This document shows, piece by piece, positions 7,607 through 15,920 of a DNA stretch of 64,000 nucleotides. The stretch's first letter is position 1. Each line of letters opens with the position of its first letter. The DNA lies in the NCBI GenBank assembly GCA_031548365.1, contig JAVBRD010000013.1, positions 62,001-126,000 of the forward strand. The letters run 5' to 3'. Source of the stretch: JAVBRD01 sp031548365 (lineage in GTDB: Bacteria > Bacillota > Clostridia > Christensenellales > UBA1750). Position numbers and translations under genes: made by a program. The notes beneath the pieces were generated by a model that saw nothing but the letters and a program-made list of their open reading frames with translations, did no database searches and was not told where the DNA came from.

Positions 7607-8371
7607 TTACTCGTCAAGCGCGCCGCGCCTGTTTGCGATGATGAGCAGGGTGAGCACGACGACAAACATAATTGCCGAGAGCGCGTTGATCGTTGGGTTG
7701 ACGCCCCTCCGCGCCATGGAGAAGACGAGGACGGAGAGGTTCTGAACGTCACCGCCCGTGAAAAAACTGATGACGAAGTCGTCCAACGAGAGCGTAAAAG
7801 ACAGGAGCGCGCCTGAGACGATGCCCGCGCTGATCTGCGGAATGATGATGCGCCAGAGCGCAGTCAGAGGTTTTGCGCCCAAGTCGAGCGCGGCTTCGTA
7901 CACGTTTTCATCCATATGGGCAAGTTTGGGCAGGATGGCGAAGATGACATAGGGTGTGTTGAAAGCGATATGGGAGAGCGCGAGCGTCACCATGCCGAGC
8001 GGAAGGCGAACGAAGATAAACAAAATCATGAGCGATACGCCCGTGACGATGTCGGGCGTAACCATGGGCAGGTAGGAGACGTTGAGCGTGAACAAGCGCA
8101 TTCCGCGCTTCATGGAGTGGATGCCGACAGCAGCAAGCGTGCCCAGGAGCGTGGAGACAAGGGTCGCGATGACCGCGATGGTGACCGTGACCCAGAGCGC
8201 GTCGATGATCTCCGGGTTGTTGAACAGGCTGATGTACCAGCGGAACGAGAAACCGCCCCAGTTGGCGCGCGACTTGACGTCGTTGAAAGAAAACACGATG
8301 AGCGTGAGTATGGGTGCGTACAGGAAAAGCAAAAGCGAGTAAATGTAGCCCTTCTTGAAGACCGTCACCAC
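7607..8371 (-). CDS. potC: Polyamine ABC transporter permease PotC
   Basis: 254 residues with six predicted membrane spans. The cytoplasmic coupling motif EAALDLGAKPLTALWRIIIPQI (shown in part) is the EAA loop that contacts PotA. The N-terminal YSLLLFLYAPILTLIVFSFN and the segment NWGGFSFRWYISLF are typical of PotC/PotI. The start overlaps potB by 7 bases, so the two permeases are probably made in equal amounts as the heterodimer. Confidence 0.95.
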   Translation of the reverse strand: MVTVFKKGYIYSLLLFLYAPILTLIVFSFNDVKSRANWGGFSFRWYISLFNNPEIIDALWVTVTIAVIATLVSTLLGTLAAVGIHSMKRGMRLFTLNVSYLPMVTPDIVTGVSLMILFIFVRLPLGMVTLALSHIAFNTPYVIFAILPKLAHMDENVYEAALDLGAKPLTALWRIIIPQISAGIVSGALLSFTLSLDDFVISFFTGGDVQNLSVLVFSMARRGVNPTINALSAIMFVVVLTLLIIANRRGALDE

Positions 8372-9189
8372 ACGCCCCCCCCGTCGTCCGTATCAAAACG
8401 GTTAAGGACGCTCATGGAAATCAGGATGATGATCATCATGATGACTGAGAGCGCGGAGCCGAAATTCCAATTGCCCGTGAACAAGAACTGCTGCTCGATG
8501 ACATCGCCGAAAAGCATGTACTGCGCTCCGCCAAGAAGCCGTGAAATGACGAATGTCGTGACCGCGGGCATGAACACCATGGTGATCCCCGAGATGACGC
8601 CGGGTATGCTCAGCGGCAGAATCACGCGCCTGAACACCTGAAAGCCGTTTGCGCCAAGATCTTCAGCCGCTTCGATCAGGCGCTTATCCAGTTTCTTGAG
8701 CACCGTGTGTATGGGCAGGACCATAAACGGCAGATAGTTGTAGACCATGCCCAGCTGAACCGCGCCGTCCGAATACAAAAGGCGCACAGGCCCGCGTCCG
8801 ATCAGGGAGAGCGCGTAATTGACAGCGCGCGTGATGGGGCCGTTGTTTTCCAGCAGCGTCATCCACGCATACGTGCGCAAAAGGAAATTCATCCACATGG
8901 GAATGATGAAGAGAACAATCAGCGTCGCGGTGCGGTCGATGCGGTGATCCGCAAGCCAAAGCGCGGCGGGATAACCGAGCAAAAGGCAGATCACCGTGCA
9001 GAAAAACGCCATGCCGAGCGAGTAGACCAGCACGCCCACATATTCGGGGCGCAAGAACCGTAGGATGTTGTCCGCGGTGATGTTGCCTTCGGGGTCGGTC
9101 GCGGCATAGAAGAGCACCAGAAAAAACGGGACGAGCGTGAAGAGCACCATCCACGCGATGTACGGCGCTGCGACCTGACTGCGTTTCAC
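8365..9189 (-). CDS. potB: Polyamine ABC transporter permease PotB
   Basis: 274 residues, six membrane spans. It carries its own EAA loop (EAAEDLGANGFQVFRRVILP) and the PotB-type LADHRIDRTATLIVLFIIP and MNFLLRTYAWM segments. It overlaps potA by 4 bases (ATGA) and potC by 7. Together with PotC it forms the membrane channel of the importer. No disrupted motif is seen. Confidence 0.95.
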   Translation of the reverse strand: MKRSQVAAPYIAWMVLFTLVPFFLVLFYAATDPEGNITADNILRFLRPEYVGVLVYSLGMAFFCTVICLLLGYPAALWLADHRIDRTATLIVLFIIPMWMNFLLRTYAWMTLLENNGPITRAVNYALSLIGRGPVRLLYSDGAVQLGMVYNYLPFMVLPIHTVLKKLDKRLIEAAEDLGANGFQVFRRVILPLSIPGVISGITMVFMPAVTTFVISRLLGGAQYMLFGDVIEQQFLFTGNWNFGSALSVIMMIIILISMSVLNRFDTDDGGGVW

Positions 9190-10250
9190 TCATCCGCCCC
9201 CTTGCGCATGATGTGGATGTCAAAAGGTACGACGTTGATGCTGACGCGGGCGCCTTCTTCTCGAGCGATGGTTGAGTGCACCATCCAATCGAAACCGTCT
9301 GTCTTGACCATCATCTCGTAGTGAACGCCCTTGAAGAGCACGGACTGCACAGTGCCGACGAGTTTTCCATCGGCCGGGTCGGAGAGTGTGACATCCTCAG
9401 GGCGCACGACCACGTCCACGGGGACGTTTTCGCCAAACCCTTTGTCCACGCACACGAACGTCTGCCCAAGCATGCTCACCAGTTCATCCCTGACCATGAT
9501 CGCCGGGATGATGTTGGACTCTCCGATGAAGTCGGCCACGAAGGCGTTCTTGGGTTCGTTGTAGACATCGGTTGGCGTGCCGATCTGCTGGATGCGCCCG
9601 GATTTCATCACCACGATGGTGTCCGACATCGTGAGCGCTTCCTCCTGATCGTGCGTGACATAAACAAACGTGATGCCCAGCCGTTGCTGCATGTTTTTCA
9701 GCTCTATTTGCATGTCTTTGCGCAGCTGAAGGTCGAGCGCGCCCAACGGTTCGTCGAGCAAAAGAACCTCGGGCTCGTTGATGAGCGCGCGTGCGATCGC
9801 CACTCGTTGCTGCTGCCCGCCGGAGAGCTGGTCGATGTTGCGTTTTTCGTAACCTTTTAGCCCCACGAGCTCAAGCATGGCGCTCACGCGGGACGAAATA
9901 TCGTTTTTGGGCATTTTTTTCAGGCTTAACCCAAACCCGATGTTGTCGTGCACGTTGAGATGGGGGAAAAGCGCATACCTTTGAAACACGGTGTTGACTC
10001 GCCTGAGGTAGGGCGGTACGTTGGTGATGTCCTTGCCTTCAAAAATGACATTTCCTTCTGTCGGCTGCTCAAACCCGGCGATGATTCGCAGCAGCGTCGT
10101 TTTTCCGCAACCCGAAGGTCCGAGGAGCGTTAAAAACTCTTTTTTTCTGATGTATAAATCAATGCCACAAAGAGCGCCTGTATCGCCAAAGTTTTTTGTG
10201 ACGCCCTTTAAGTCGATCAAGTGGGTTTTCTCAACGATGGAGCGAGTCAT
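9186..10250 (-). CDS. potA: Polyamine ABC transporter ATPase PotA
   Basis: 354 residues. Walker A is GPSGCGKTT, the signature LSGGQQQR, Walker B VLLLDEPLGALD, and the H-loop VTHDQEEALTMSD. The C-terminal third (about residues 240-354) is the TOBE-type regulatory domain with VVVRPEDVTL. It energises uptake through PotBC. It follows the XRE-cupin gene by 20 bases and has no promoter of its own that I can see, so it should share that promoter and its operators. Confidence 0.95.
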   Translation of the reverse strand: MTRSIVEKTHLIDLKGVTKNFGDTGALCGIDLYIRKKEFLTLLGPSGCGKTTLLRIIAGFEQPTEGNVIFEGKDITNVPPYLRRVNTVFQRYALFPHLNVHDNIGFGLSLKKMPKNDISSRVSAMLELVGLKGYEKRNIDQLSGGQQQRVAIARALINEPEVLLLDEPLGALDLQLRKDMQIELKNMQQRLGITFVYVTHDQEEALTMSDTIVVMKSGRIQQIGTPTDVYNEPKNAFVADFIGESNIIPAIMVRDELVSMLGQTFVCVDKGFGENVPVDVVVRPEDVTLSDPADGKLVGTVQSVLFKGVHYEMMVKTDGFDWMVHSTIAREEGARVSINVVPFDIHIMRKGADE

Positions 10251-10270
10251 CCTGTCGCCTCCTGCGTAAG

Positions 10271-10810
10271 TTAAAAGCTTGGGGGTGAGGAAACCCAGAG
10301 TACTGTGGCGGGCGCTTTTCCGGGGTTTTCAAGCCAGTGCGGCTCATCTGCGCTCATGTAGAAGCTCTCGCCCTTGCGTGCCCGCGCACGCTGATCGCCA
10401 AGAACGACGGTCACTGCGCCCGAGAGTATATAGCCAAACTCTTCGCCCGCGTGAGGCTCGTCCTTCTCGGTCGTTGATTCGGGCTTGAGCGTGACGAGGA
10501 TTGGCTCCATCATGTTTTTCTGTGCGTTGGGTACGAGCCAGTCGATGCGCACACCCGTTTTTTCGTCGTCAAGCACCGATATCGCTTTCTGCGAGTACAC
10601 GGCGAGCTGCTCTTGCCGCTGTGCGAAAAAACCCGGCAGGTCGGTGCCAAGGCTTTCCACGATGTCACAAAGCGTGGCGATGGAGGGGGATGTGATGTCG
10701 CGCTCGAGCTGGGAGATAAAGCCTTTCGTCAGCTCGCAGCGGTTGGCCAGCTCCTCTTGCGTGAGCCCGCACCGTATGCGCAGGCTTTTGATTTTTTTGC
10801 CGATCTGCAC
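10271..10810 (-). CDS. XRE-cupin transcriptional regulator of the pot operon
   Basis: 179 residues from GTG 10810, chosen because AAGGAGG lies 9 bases upstream; the same frame runs open to 10996 but through the promoter. Residues 1-65 form a helix-turn-helix (KSLRIRCGLTQEELANRCEL, ISQLERDITSPSIATL). Residues about 105-175 form a cupin (HAGEEFGYILSGAVTVVLGD, then FYMSADEPHWLENPG) that may sense a small ligand. Regulators of this type, such as PuuR, often control polyamine genes. Heading the potABCD operon, it probably represses its own operon through the two palindromes just upstream. The ligand being a polyamine is inference. Confidence 0.93.
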   Translation of the reverse strand: MQIGKKIKSLRIRCGLTQEELANRCELTKGFISQLERDITSPSIATLCDIVESLGTDLPGFFAQRQEQLAVYSQKAISVLDDEKTGVRIDWLVPNAQKNMMEPILVTLKPESTTEKDEPHAGEEFGYILSGAVTVVLGDQRARARKGESFYMSADEPHWLENPGKAPATVLWVSSPPSF

Positions 10811-10844
10811 CCCTCGCTGCCTCCTTTTCAAGGTCAAGCACAGG

Positions 10845-10859
10845 TAAACTTTTTGTTTA
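10845..10859. promoter_or_regulatory. Palindromic operator, promoter-distal copy
   Basis: TAAAC-N5-GTTTA palindrome; a second copy lies exactly 40 bases away at 10885. It falls between the predicted transcription start and the regulator gene, a position fitting roadblock repression. Confidence 0.7.
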
Positions 10860-10884
10860 GGTCCATTGTCCGGTTGCGTAAATC

Positions 10885-10899
10885 TAAACAAAAAGTTTA
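10885..10899. promoter_or_regulatory. Palindromic operator, promoter-proximal copy
   Basis: Second TAAAC-N5-GTTTA site, with an extra matching flanking base so that the two sites together form a 16-base inverted repeat. It is centred about 27 bases downstream of the predicted start of transcription. Confidence 0.7.
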
Positions 10900-10925
10900 G
10901 CAAAGCTACACAACGTATGTGTGCT

Positions 10926-10953
10926 ATTGTACCAGATCCATCCCGCGTGTCAA
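10926..10953 (-). promoter_or_regulatory. Sigma-A promoter of regulator-potABCD operon
   Basis: On the minus strand: TTGACA (10953-10948), 16-base spacer, TACAAT (10931-10926). Transcription should begin near 10919. Confidence 0.8.
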
Positions 10954-10980
10954 CATGATTTTCTTTTTTGCGACACGCCG

Positions 10981-11011
10981 AAAACAAAAGCCGCACCCAG
11001 AAGGGCGCGGC
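10981..11011 (-). terminator. Terminator after galT
   Basis: On the minus strand GCCGCGCCC-TTCT-GGGTGCGGC, a 9-bp stem with one wobble, is followed by TTTTGTTTT. The surrounding 10954-11191 holds no other gene that I can support. Confidence 0.8.
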
Positions 11012-11191
11012 GGAGACTGTTTTGAAAGCTGGACAACGATTTTGCGTTCCTCCTCAGCAGATCCACAAGAACCTGAAAATGAATCGGGAAACCTCACGCT
11101 TCCGACTGGCTTTGGTGACGACCTCGGAACGACAGCGATGGTCTGCCTTCACGCTGAGCCGCGCCACGAAAGGGCGGCCCAGAAATGACGG

Positions 11192-12736
11192 TTATGCCTC
11201 GGTGTATCCGGCTTTCACGAGGAAACGCAGGAGTCCTTCGCGCCCATCCGGCGTTCGCTTATACACGCCGGCGTCATTGAGCACGTGCGCACATTTGGCG
11301 GCTACGGCGCTGCGCACGATGGCGTTAGCTTCGGCTGCCGACACACCCGGGTGTGACGCCTTCAGGTCGAGCACCCACGAAGCGTGCTTTTCCAAGGCGG
11401 CTGTGTCTGTAAAAGCGCGGGACAGAGAGGCGTCCGATGACGCAAGCTCGCGTTCAGCCGCCGCAAGTTCATCTTTGAGTCTTCCCGGTAGAATGAAGCA
11501 GCCCATGACCTCGATCAGGCCGATGTTCTCCTGCTTGATGTGGTGAAGCTCCTCATGTGGGTGGAAAAGCCCGCTCGGATGCTCGAGCGTCGTGCGGTTG
11601 TTGCGCAGCACCAGATCAAGGCAAGCCTTCGTGCCCTCGCGCCGCGCAATAGCGGTGATCGCGTTGTGCGGTGTTTCACCGGTGCGCGAGCGGATGCCGC
11701 ACGCCTCGTCGTCGTGGTTCTCCCACGCGCAAAAAGTGGCGTACGCCGCCTTGAGCACGTCTTTTTTCGAGCCTGCGAGCCGGATGCAGGGCATGGGCCA
11801 ATCGGCCACGGAGCATTCAAGCTCGGAAAGGCCGTCAAAAGCCAGCGCGATGCTCGTGCCCGCGCGATTCATGGGGAATTCGTAGCGGCCGCCTTGAAAG
11901 TGGTCATGCGAAAGGATGGACCCCCCCACGATCGGAAGCCCGGCGTTCGCGCCGAGGAAGTAGTGCGGGAAGCGGTCGACGAAGTCGAGCAATCGCGCGT
12001 AGACTTTTTCCGAGGGCGTCATGGGGATGTGCTCCTGCGAGAAGACGATGCAGTGCTCGTTGTAATACGCGTACGGGGAATACTGAAACAGCCAGTCCTC
12101 GCCGCACAGCTTGATGGGAATGGTGCGCAGGTTTTGCCGCGCGGGATGGTTGACGCGACCAGCGTACCCTTCGTTTTCAGGGCAGAGCATGCACTTTGGA
12201 TACCCCAGCGAAGGCGTCTCACGCTCGAGTTTGATTTGCGCGGGTGTTTTTTCGGGCTTGGTCAGGTTGATGGTGATTTCAAGCTCGCCTACGTCTGTCT
12301 CGGCGAAATAGCGTATGTTGCGCGCGATATCGTCCACACGGATGTAGTTGGAGGAGCGGCACAGATCGTAAAACCACTGCGTCGCGGCGAGAGAACCCAC
12401 ATCCGACTCGAGCGTGCGAAAGCGTCTGCGGATCTCCCCGGGCATGGGGAGAAGCGCGCCCATAATCTTTGCGTCGAACATTTCGCGGTAAACGGGCAGG
12501 TCCTCGGGGATCACTCCCTCCTCAAGCGCGCCGGCGAACAATGCTGAAAGGAGGGGTGTGGCGGTTTCCGGGAGTTCACGAACCCCGGCAGAGCATGCGG
12601 GCGGCGTTTGAAGACCAAGCAGCGCGAGCAACGCGTTACGGCAAAAAAACACGTCGTCCGATGAGATCAAGTGTTTCTCAACCGCGAATGAAAGTAGGTC
12701 TTCCAGCGCGTTTCCGAGGATGAACTCGTTATGCAT
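11192..12736 (-). CDS. galT: UDP-glucose:hexose-1-phosphate uridylyltransferase, type 2
   Basis: 514 residues from ATG 12736, with GGAGG 8 bases upstream; a TTG five codons earlier overlaps that ribosome site and is unlikely. The length (about 500) and layout are those of the Bacillota type 2 GalT rather than the short E. coli type. The active-site motif SHDHFQGG lies near residue 280. CMLCPENEGYAGRVNHPARQ (CPEN) and the C-terminal PHEELHHIKQENIGLIEVMG are also family signatures. It moves UMP between UDP-glucose and galactose-1-phosphate in the Leloir pathway. No galK or galE lies beside it; it stands alone between its own promoter and terminator. Confidence 0.95.
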   Translation of the reverse strand: MHNEFILGNALEDLLSFAVEKHLISSDDVFFCRNALLALLGLQTPPACSAGVRELPETATPLLSALFAGALEEGVIPEDLPVYREMFDAKIMGALLPMPGEIRRRFRTLESDVGSLAATQWFYDLCRSSNYIRVDDIARNIRYFAETDVGELEITINLTKPEKTPAQIKLERETPSLGYPKCMLCPENEGYAGRVNHPARQNLRTIPIKLCGEDWLFQYSPYAYYNEHCIVFSQEHIPMTPSEKVYARLLDFVDRFPHYFLGANAGLPIVGGSILSHDHFQGGRYEFPMNRAGTSIALAFDGLSELECSVADWPMPCIRLAGSKKDVLKAAYATFCAWENHDDEACGIRSRTGETPHNAITAIARREGTKACLDLVLRNNRTTLEHPSGLFHPHEELHHIKQENIGLIEVMGCFILPGRLKDELAAAERELASSDASLSRAFTDTAALEKHASWVLDLKASHPGVSAAEANAIVRSAVAAKCAHVLNDAGVYKRTPDGREGLLRFLVKAGYTEA

Positions 12737-12757
12737 TATGATCGCCTCCAAAGTATA

Positions 12758-12786
12758 AGTTTACCAAAAACAGTAAGCGTTGTCGA
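12758..12786 (-). promoter_or_regulatory. Promoter of galT
   Basis: Minus strand TCGACA (12786-12781), 17-base spacer, TAAACT (12763-12758), giving a very short leader. Its -35 box overlaps that of the divergent promoter. Confidence 0.6.
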
Positions 12787-12808
12787 GGGCGCGGTCGGGT
12801 GCTATAAT
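12780..12808 (+). promoter_or_regulatory. Promoter of ygiQ
   Basis: TTGTCG (12780-12785), 17-base spacer, TATAAT (12803-12808). Back-to-back with the galT promoter; the two -35 boxes share five bases, so polymerase binding may be mutually exclusive. Confidence 0.65.
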
Positions 12809-12814
12809 GGTCAA

Positions 12815-12956
12815 GTATACGTTAATGCAATCATCCCACTCCGACGATGATGCGCCTGATGAATCTCAGTGAGCCCGCGAGGGTTTTAGCGTACAAGCGC
12901 GGTGTGGTTTTCACGCTTTCATCCCGATTTCGTCGGCGTTTATCATAAGGCAGGGA
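12815..12956 (+). other. Long untranslated leader of ygiQ
   Basis: About 140 bases from the predicted transcription start to the ygiQ start. I see no known riboswitch consensus and no intrinsic terminator. A 33-codon ORF (12847-12948) inside lacks a ribosome site. Confidence 0.4.
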
Positions 12957-14771
12957 ATGCAGGATCAAATGAGAAACCGATATTTACCGGTCACGATGGC
13001 CGATGTCATCGCGCGCGGATGGGACGCTCCCGACATCGTTCTGGTCACAGGAGACGCGTACGTTGACCACCCGAGCTTCGGCGCGGCGCTCGTAGGTCGC
13101 GTGCTTGAAGCGCGCGGCTACCGCGTGGCCATCCTCGCGCAGCCCGATTTCCGCTCTTCGGATGATTTTGCGCGTTTCGGCCGCCCCGCGCTGTGCTTCA
13201 TGGTGACGGCGGGCAACATCGACAGCATGGTCAACGCTTTCACCGCCGCGAAAAAGCGGCGATCGGACGACGCGTACTCTCCCGGTGGCCGCGCTGGATT
13301 TCGGCCCGACCACGCTACAATCGTCTATTGCAACCAGATCCGGCAGGTGTTCGGCAAAATACCGGTGATCATCGGTGGCGTGGAGGCCAGTTTGCGGCGG
13401 TTTTCCCACGCCGACTGCTGGGACGGAGCTGTCAAGCGCTCCATCCTCCTCGATAGCGGCGCAGACATGCTGATTTACGGCATGGGGGAGCGAACCGCGG
13501 TGCTCGCGGTGGACCACCTCGCAAGTCATGGTGCGCTGCCTTCAGGCATTGCAGGTACAAGCGTGATAACCTCAGCGGACAGCATGCCCGAAGGCGTGCT
13601 CCTGCCTTCTCACGAAGAGGTCGCATCCTCCAAAAAGGTGTACGCGCAAGCGTTTGCGATCGAGTCGCGCGAGCAGGATCCCGTGCGCGGCCAGCGGCTT
13701 TTGCAAAAATGCGCGGGGCGCGTGGTCGTCCACAACCCACCGGCCATGCCGCTCTCCCGCGATGAGCTCGACGCGGTCTATGAGCTGCCCTTCGTCCGCA
13801 CGGTTCATCCCGACGATGAGGCGCGCGGCGGCGTGCCCGCGATTGAAGAGGTGCGTTTCTCGCTTACTGCCACGCGTGGCTGTTTTGGCGGTTGCTCGTT
13901 TTGCTCGCTCAACTTCCATCAAGGGCGCATCGTGCAGTCGCGCTCGCCGGAGTCGCTCATCGAGGAAGCCAAATTGCTCACGCGGCTCGATGGTTTCAAA
14001 GGCTACATCCACGATGTGGGCGGCCCGACAGCCAACTTTCGCGCGCCCGCGTGTGACAGTCAGCTCGCGCGCGGGGCGTGTGCCGATCGTCAGTGCCTTT
14101 CCCCGCGTCCGTGTAAAAAGCTTCGCGTCGACCACCGTGAACTCATCGGACTTTTGCGTCGTCTGCGCACGTTGCCCGGTGTCAAGAAAGTGTTCATCCG
14201 CTCGGGCATTCGCTTTGACTATCTGATGCTCGATCCCGATAAAACATTCGTGCGCGAGTTGGTCGAACATCACATCTCGGGACAGCTCAAGGTCGCGCCT
14301 GAGCATGTCTCGTGCGGACCGCTCGCCGCTATGGGCAAACCGGGCAAGGAAGTCTTCGAGCACTTCATGGCTTGCTACGCTCAGGAGAACAACCGATCCG
14401 GCAAGAAGCAATTCCTCGTGCCGTACTTTATTTCGGGCCATCCGGGGACCACGCTCGCGGACGCTGTTGAGCTCGCCGTGTTTATGCGCGACCACCGCAT
14501 CATGCCCGAACAGGTGCAGGATTTTTATCCGACGCCGGGCACGCTCTCAACCGCCATGTGGTGGACGGGCATAGATCCGCGCACGATGAAGCCCATCCAC
14601 ATCCCTGACGCCGATGAGAAAAAAATGCAGCGCGCGCTTTTACAGTACGCGCGCAAGAAAAACCACGCGCTCGTCGTCAAAGCGCTGTGCGCTGTTGGGC
14701 GTGAAGACTTGATCGGGTATAAAGCGCACTGCCTCGTTCCCCCGCTGAGACGGGGGCCCTCAGGCGGATAA
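12957..14771 (+). CDS. YgiQ-family radical SAM protein
   Basis: 604 residues; ATG 12957 is used, ATG 12969 in the same frame is nearly as good. The N-terminus RNRYLPVTMADVIARGWDAP and VTGDAYVDHPSFG are diagnostic of the UPF0313/YgiQ family. The radical SAM motif is CFGGCSFC near residue 310, followed by SLNFHQGRIVQSRS. KVFIRSGIRFDY and LKVAPEHVS follow, and later DFYPTPGTLSTAMWWTG. The biochemical function of YgiQ proteins is not established. The gene ends with a GC-rich hairpin-like sequence (about 14738-14756) inside its last codons and is followed 20 bases later by a methyltransferase-like gene, perhaps co-transcribed. Confidence 0.9.
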   Translation: MQDQMRNRYLPVTMADVIARGWDAPDIVLVTGDAYVDHPSFGAALVGRVLEARGYRVAILAQPDFRSSDDFARFGRPALCFMVTAGNIDSMVNAFTAAKKRRSDDAYSPGGRAGFRPDHATIVYCNQIRQVFGKIPVIIGGVEASLRRFSHADCWDGAVKRSILLDSGADMLIYGMGERTAVLAVDHLASHGALPSGIAGTSVITSADSMPEGVLLPSHEEVASSKKVYAQAFAIESREQDPVRGQRLLQKCAGRVVVHNPPAMPLSRDELDAVYELPFVRTVHPDDEARGGVPAIEEVRFSLTATRGCFGGCSFCSLNFHQGRIVQSRSPESLIEEAKLLTRLDGFKGYIHDVGGPTANFRAPACDSQLARGACADRQCLSPRPCKKLRVDHRELIGLLRRLRTLPGVKKVFIRSGIRFDYLMLDPDKTFVRELVEHHISGQLKVAPEHVSCGPLAAMGKPGKEVFEHFMACYAQENNRSGKKQFLVPYFISGHPGTTLADAVELAVFMRDHRIMPEQVQDFYPTPGTLSTAMWWTGIDPRTMKPIHIPDADEKKMQRALLQYARKKNHALVVKALCAVGREDLIGYKAHCLVPPLRRGPSGG

Positions 14772-14791
14772 CAGAACGGAGGGGATCAACC

Positions 14792-15871
14792 GTGGAGAGC
14801 ACCGCACAGGTTCGTGAACGGTTCAACACGTGGTGGAAAGGCGGCTGCGTGGGACGCCCCATGATGCGGGTGATCGCCCGCCGCGAGGGTGTGGCGCACG
14901 AACACCCGCGCCGCGCGACCACGCCTGAGGAGCATCATCTGGGGGTCGATCTCAGAATTGATGGGATGGAGCGGTTTCTGCGTTCCCATGAATTCATGGC
15001 CGAGGCGTTCCCAACGGTTGAAATCAATATCGGGCCGGGCTCTATGTCGGTTTATCTCGGCGCGCAGCCGCGTTTCGCGTGGGACACCGTGTGGTACGAC
15101 GCGTTTGTGACCGATTGGAGGCGCGCACTTCCGCTCAAACTCGACACGAACAACCCGTGGCTGCTGCGGCACCTTGAGCTAGTGCGAAAAGCCGCCGCAT
15201 CCGCAAACGGGCGCTGGCTCGCCACCATCCCCGACATAATTGAAAACGTGGATATTCTATCCGCCATGCGAGGTCCGCAGGATTTCTGCTATGATCTCAT
15301 CGACGAGCCATCGCTCATGAAAGAAGCCGTCGCTCAGGTCGACGACGCGTATTTCAAGGTCTATGATGCGTTTTACGATATCGTCAAATCACCGGACGGC
15401 TGGAGCCAATACACCGCCTTCGCCATTCAGGGCCCTGGAAAAATCGCCAAGGTTCAGTGCGATTTCGCAGCGCTTATGAATCCTGCGCAATTCTATGATT
15501 TCATCATACCTTCGCTGGAAAACCAGCTTCTCGGCCTTGATTGTTCTGTTTTCCACCTCGATGGCAAGGATTGTATCAAGCACGTCGACGCGCTCATGAC
15601 GCTCTCACGCTTGAACTGCCTCCAGTGGACAGCAGGCGCAGGCCAGCCCGACGGCGGCAGCCCCAAGTGGTATCCCATCTACGACAAAGTGCGCGCGGCG
15701 GGCAAAGGCTTACACATCTCGATTTATGACGGCAGCGTCGATCAGTGGATCTCTTCGTGTGACGCCCTCGTCGGGCGATATGGCCCCAATGGCCTTTACT
15801 TCCTTTTTCCAGTGATGGACAAACGCGATGCCGATCGGCTCATCAATCACGCGGAAGCCAACTGGATGTAG
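14792..15871 (+). CDS. URO-D-family methyltransferase-like protein (copy 1)
   Basis: 359 residues from GTG 14792, with GGAGGGG about 8 bases upstream. It belongs to the uroporphyrinogen decarboxylase superfamily: an early basic RERFNTWWKG helix, IDEPSLMKEAVAQVDDAYFK, and FHLDGKDCIKHVDALMTL at the place where MtaA/CmuA-like methyltransferases carry their metal-ligand loop. Heme synthesis is unlikely, because no heme genes are near and three divergent members occur in this window. Such proteins usually move methyl groups to or from a corrinoid carrier. No corrinoid protein gene is adjacent, so the substrate is unknown. A terminator follows. Confidence 0.82.
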   Translation: MESTAQVRERFNTWWKGGCVGRPMMRVIARREGVAHEHPRRATTPEEHHLGVDLRIDGMERFLRSHEFMAEAFPTVEINIGPGSMSVYLGAQPRFAWDTVWYDAFVTDWRRALPLKLDTNNPWLLRHLELVRKAAASANGRWLATIPDIIENVDILSAMRGPQDFCYDLIDEPSLMKEAVAQVDDAYFKVYDAFYDIVKSPDGWSQYTAFAIQGPGKIAKVQCDFAALMNPAQFYDFIIPSLENQLLGLDCSVFHLDGKDCIKHVDALMTLSRLNCLQWTAGAGQPDGGSPKWYPIYDKVRAAGKGLHISIYDGSVDQWISSCDALVGRYGPNGLYFLFPVMDKRDADRLINHAEANWM

Positions 15872-15890
15872 ACCGAATTCGATATTGTAG

Positions 15891-15920
15891 CCTCTGCGAG
15901 TAAACTCGTGGAGGTTTTAT
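15891..15920 (+). terminator. Terminator after URO-D-like gene
   Basis: Stem CCTCTGCGAG / CTCGTGGAGG (two G-T wobbles), loop TAAA, followed by TTTTATT. It overlaps the stop of the convergent UPF0280 gene. Confidence 0.75.

Noticed and set aside
10811..10996. N-terminal extension of the XRE-cupin regulator
   Set aside because: It would be translated through the promoter and both operators; GTG 10810 has the only good ribosome site.
12847..12948. 33-codon ORF in the ygiQ leader
   Set aside because: No ribosome site and no recognisable product; more likely chance.
14738..14756. Terminator at the end of ygiQ
   Set aside because: CCCCCG/CGGGGG hairpin lies inside the coding end and has no T run; read-through to the next gene is likely.
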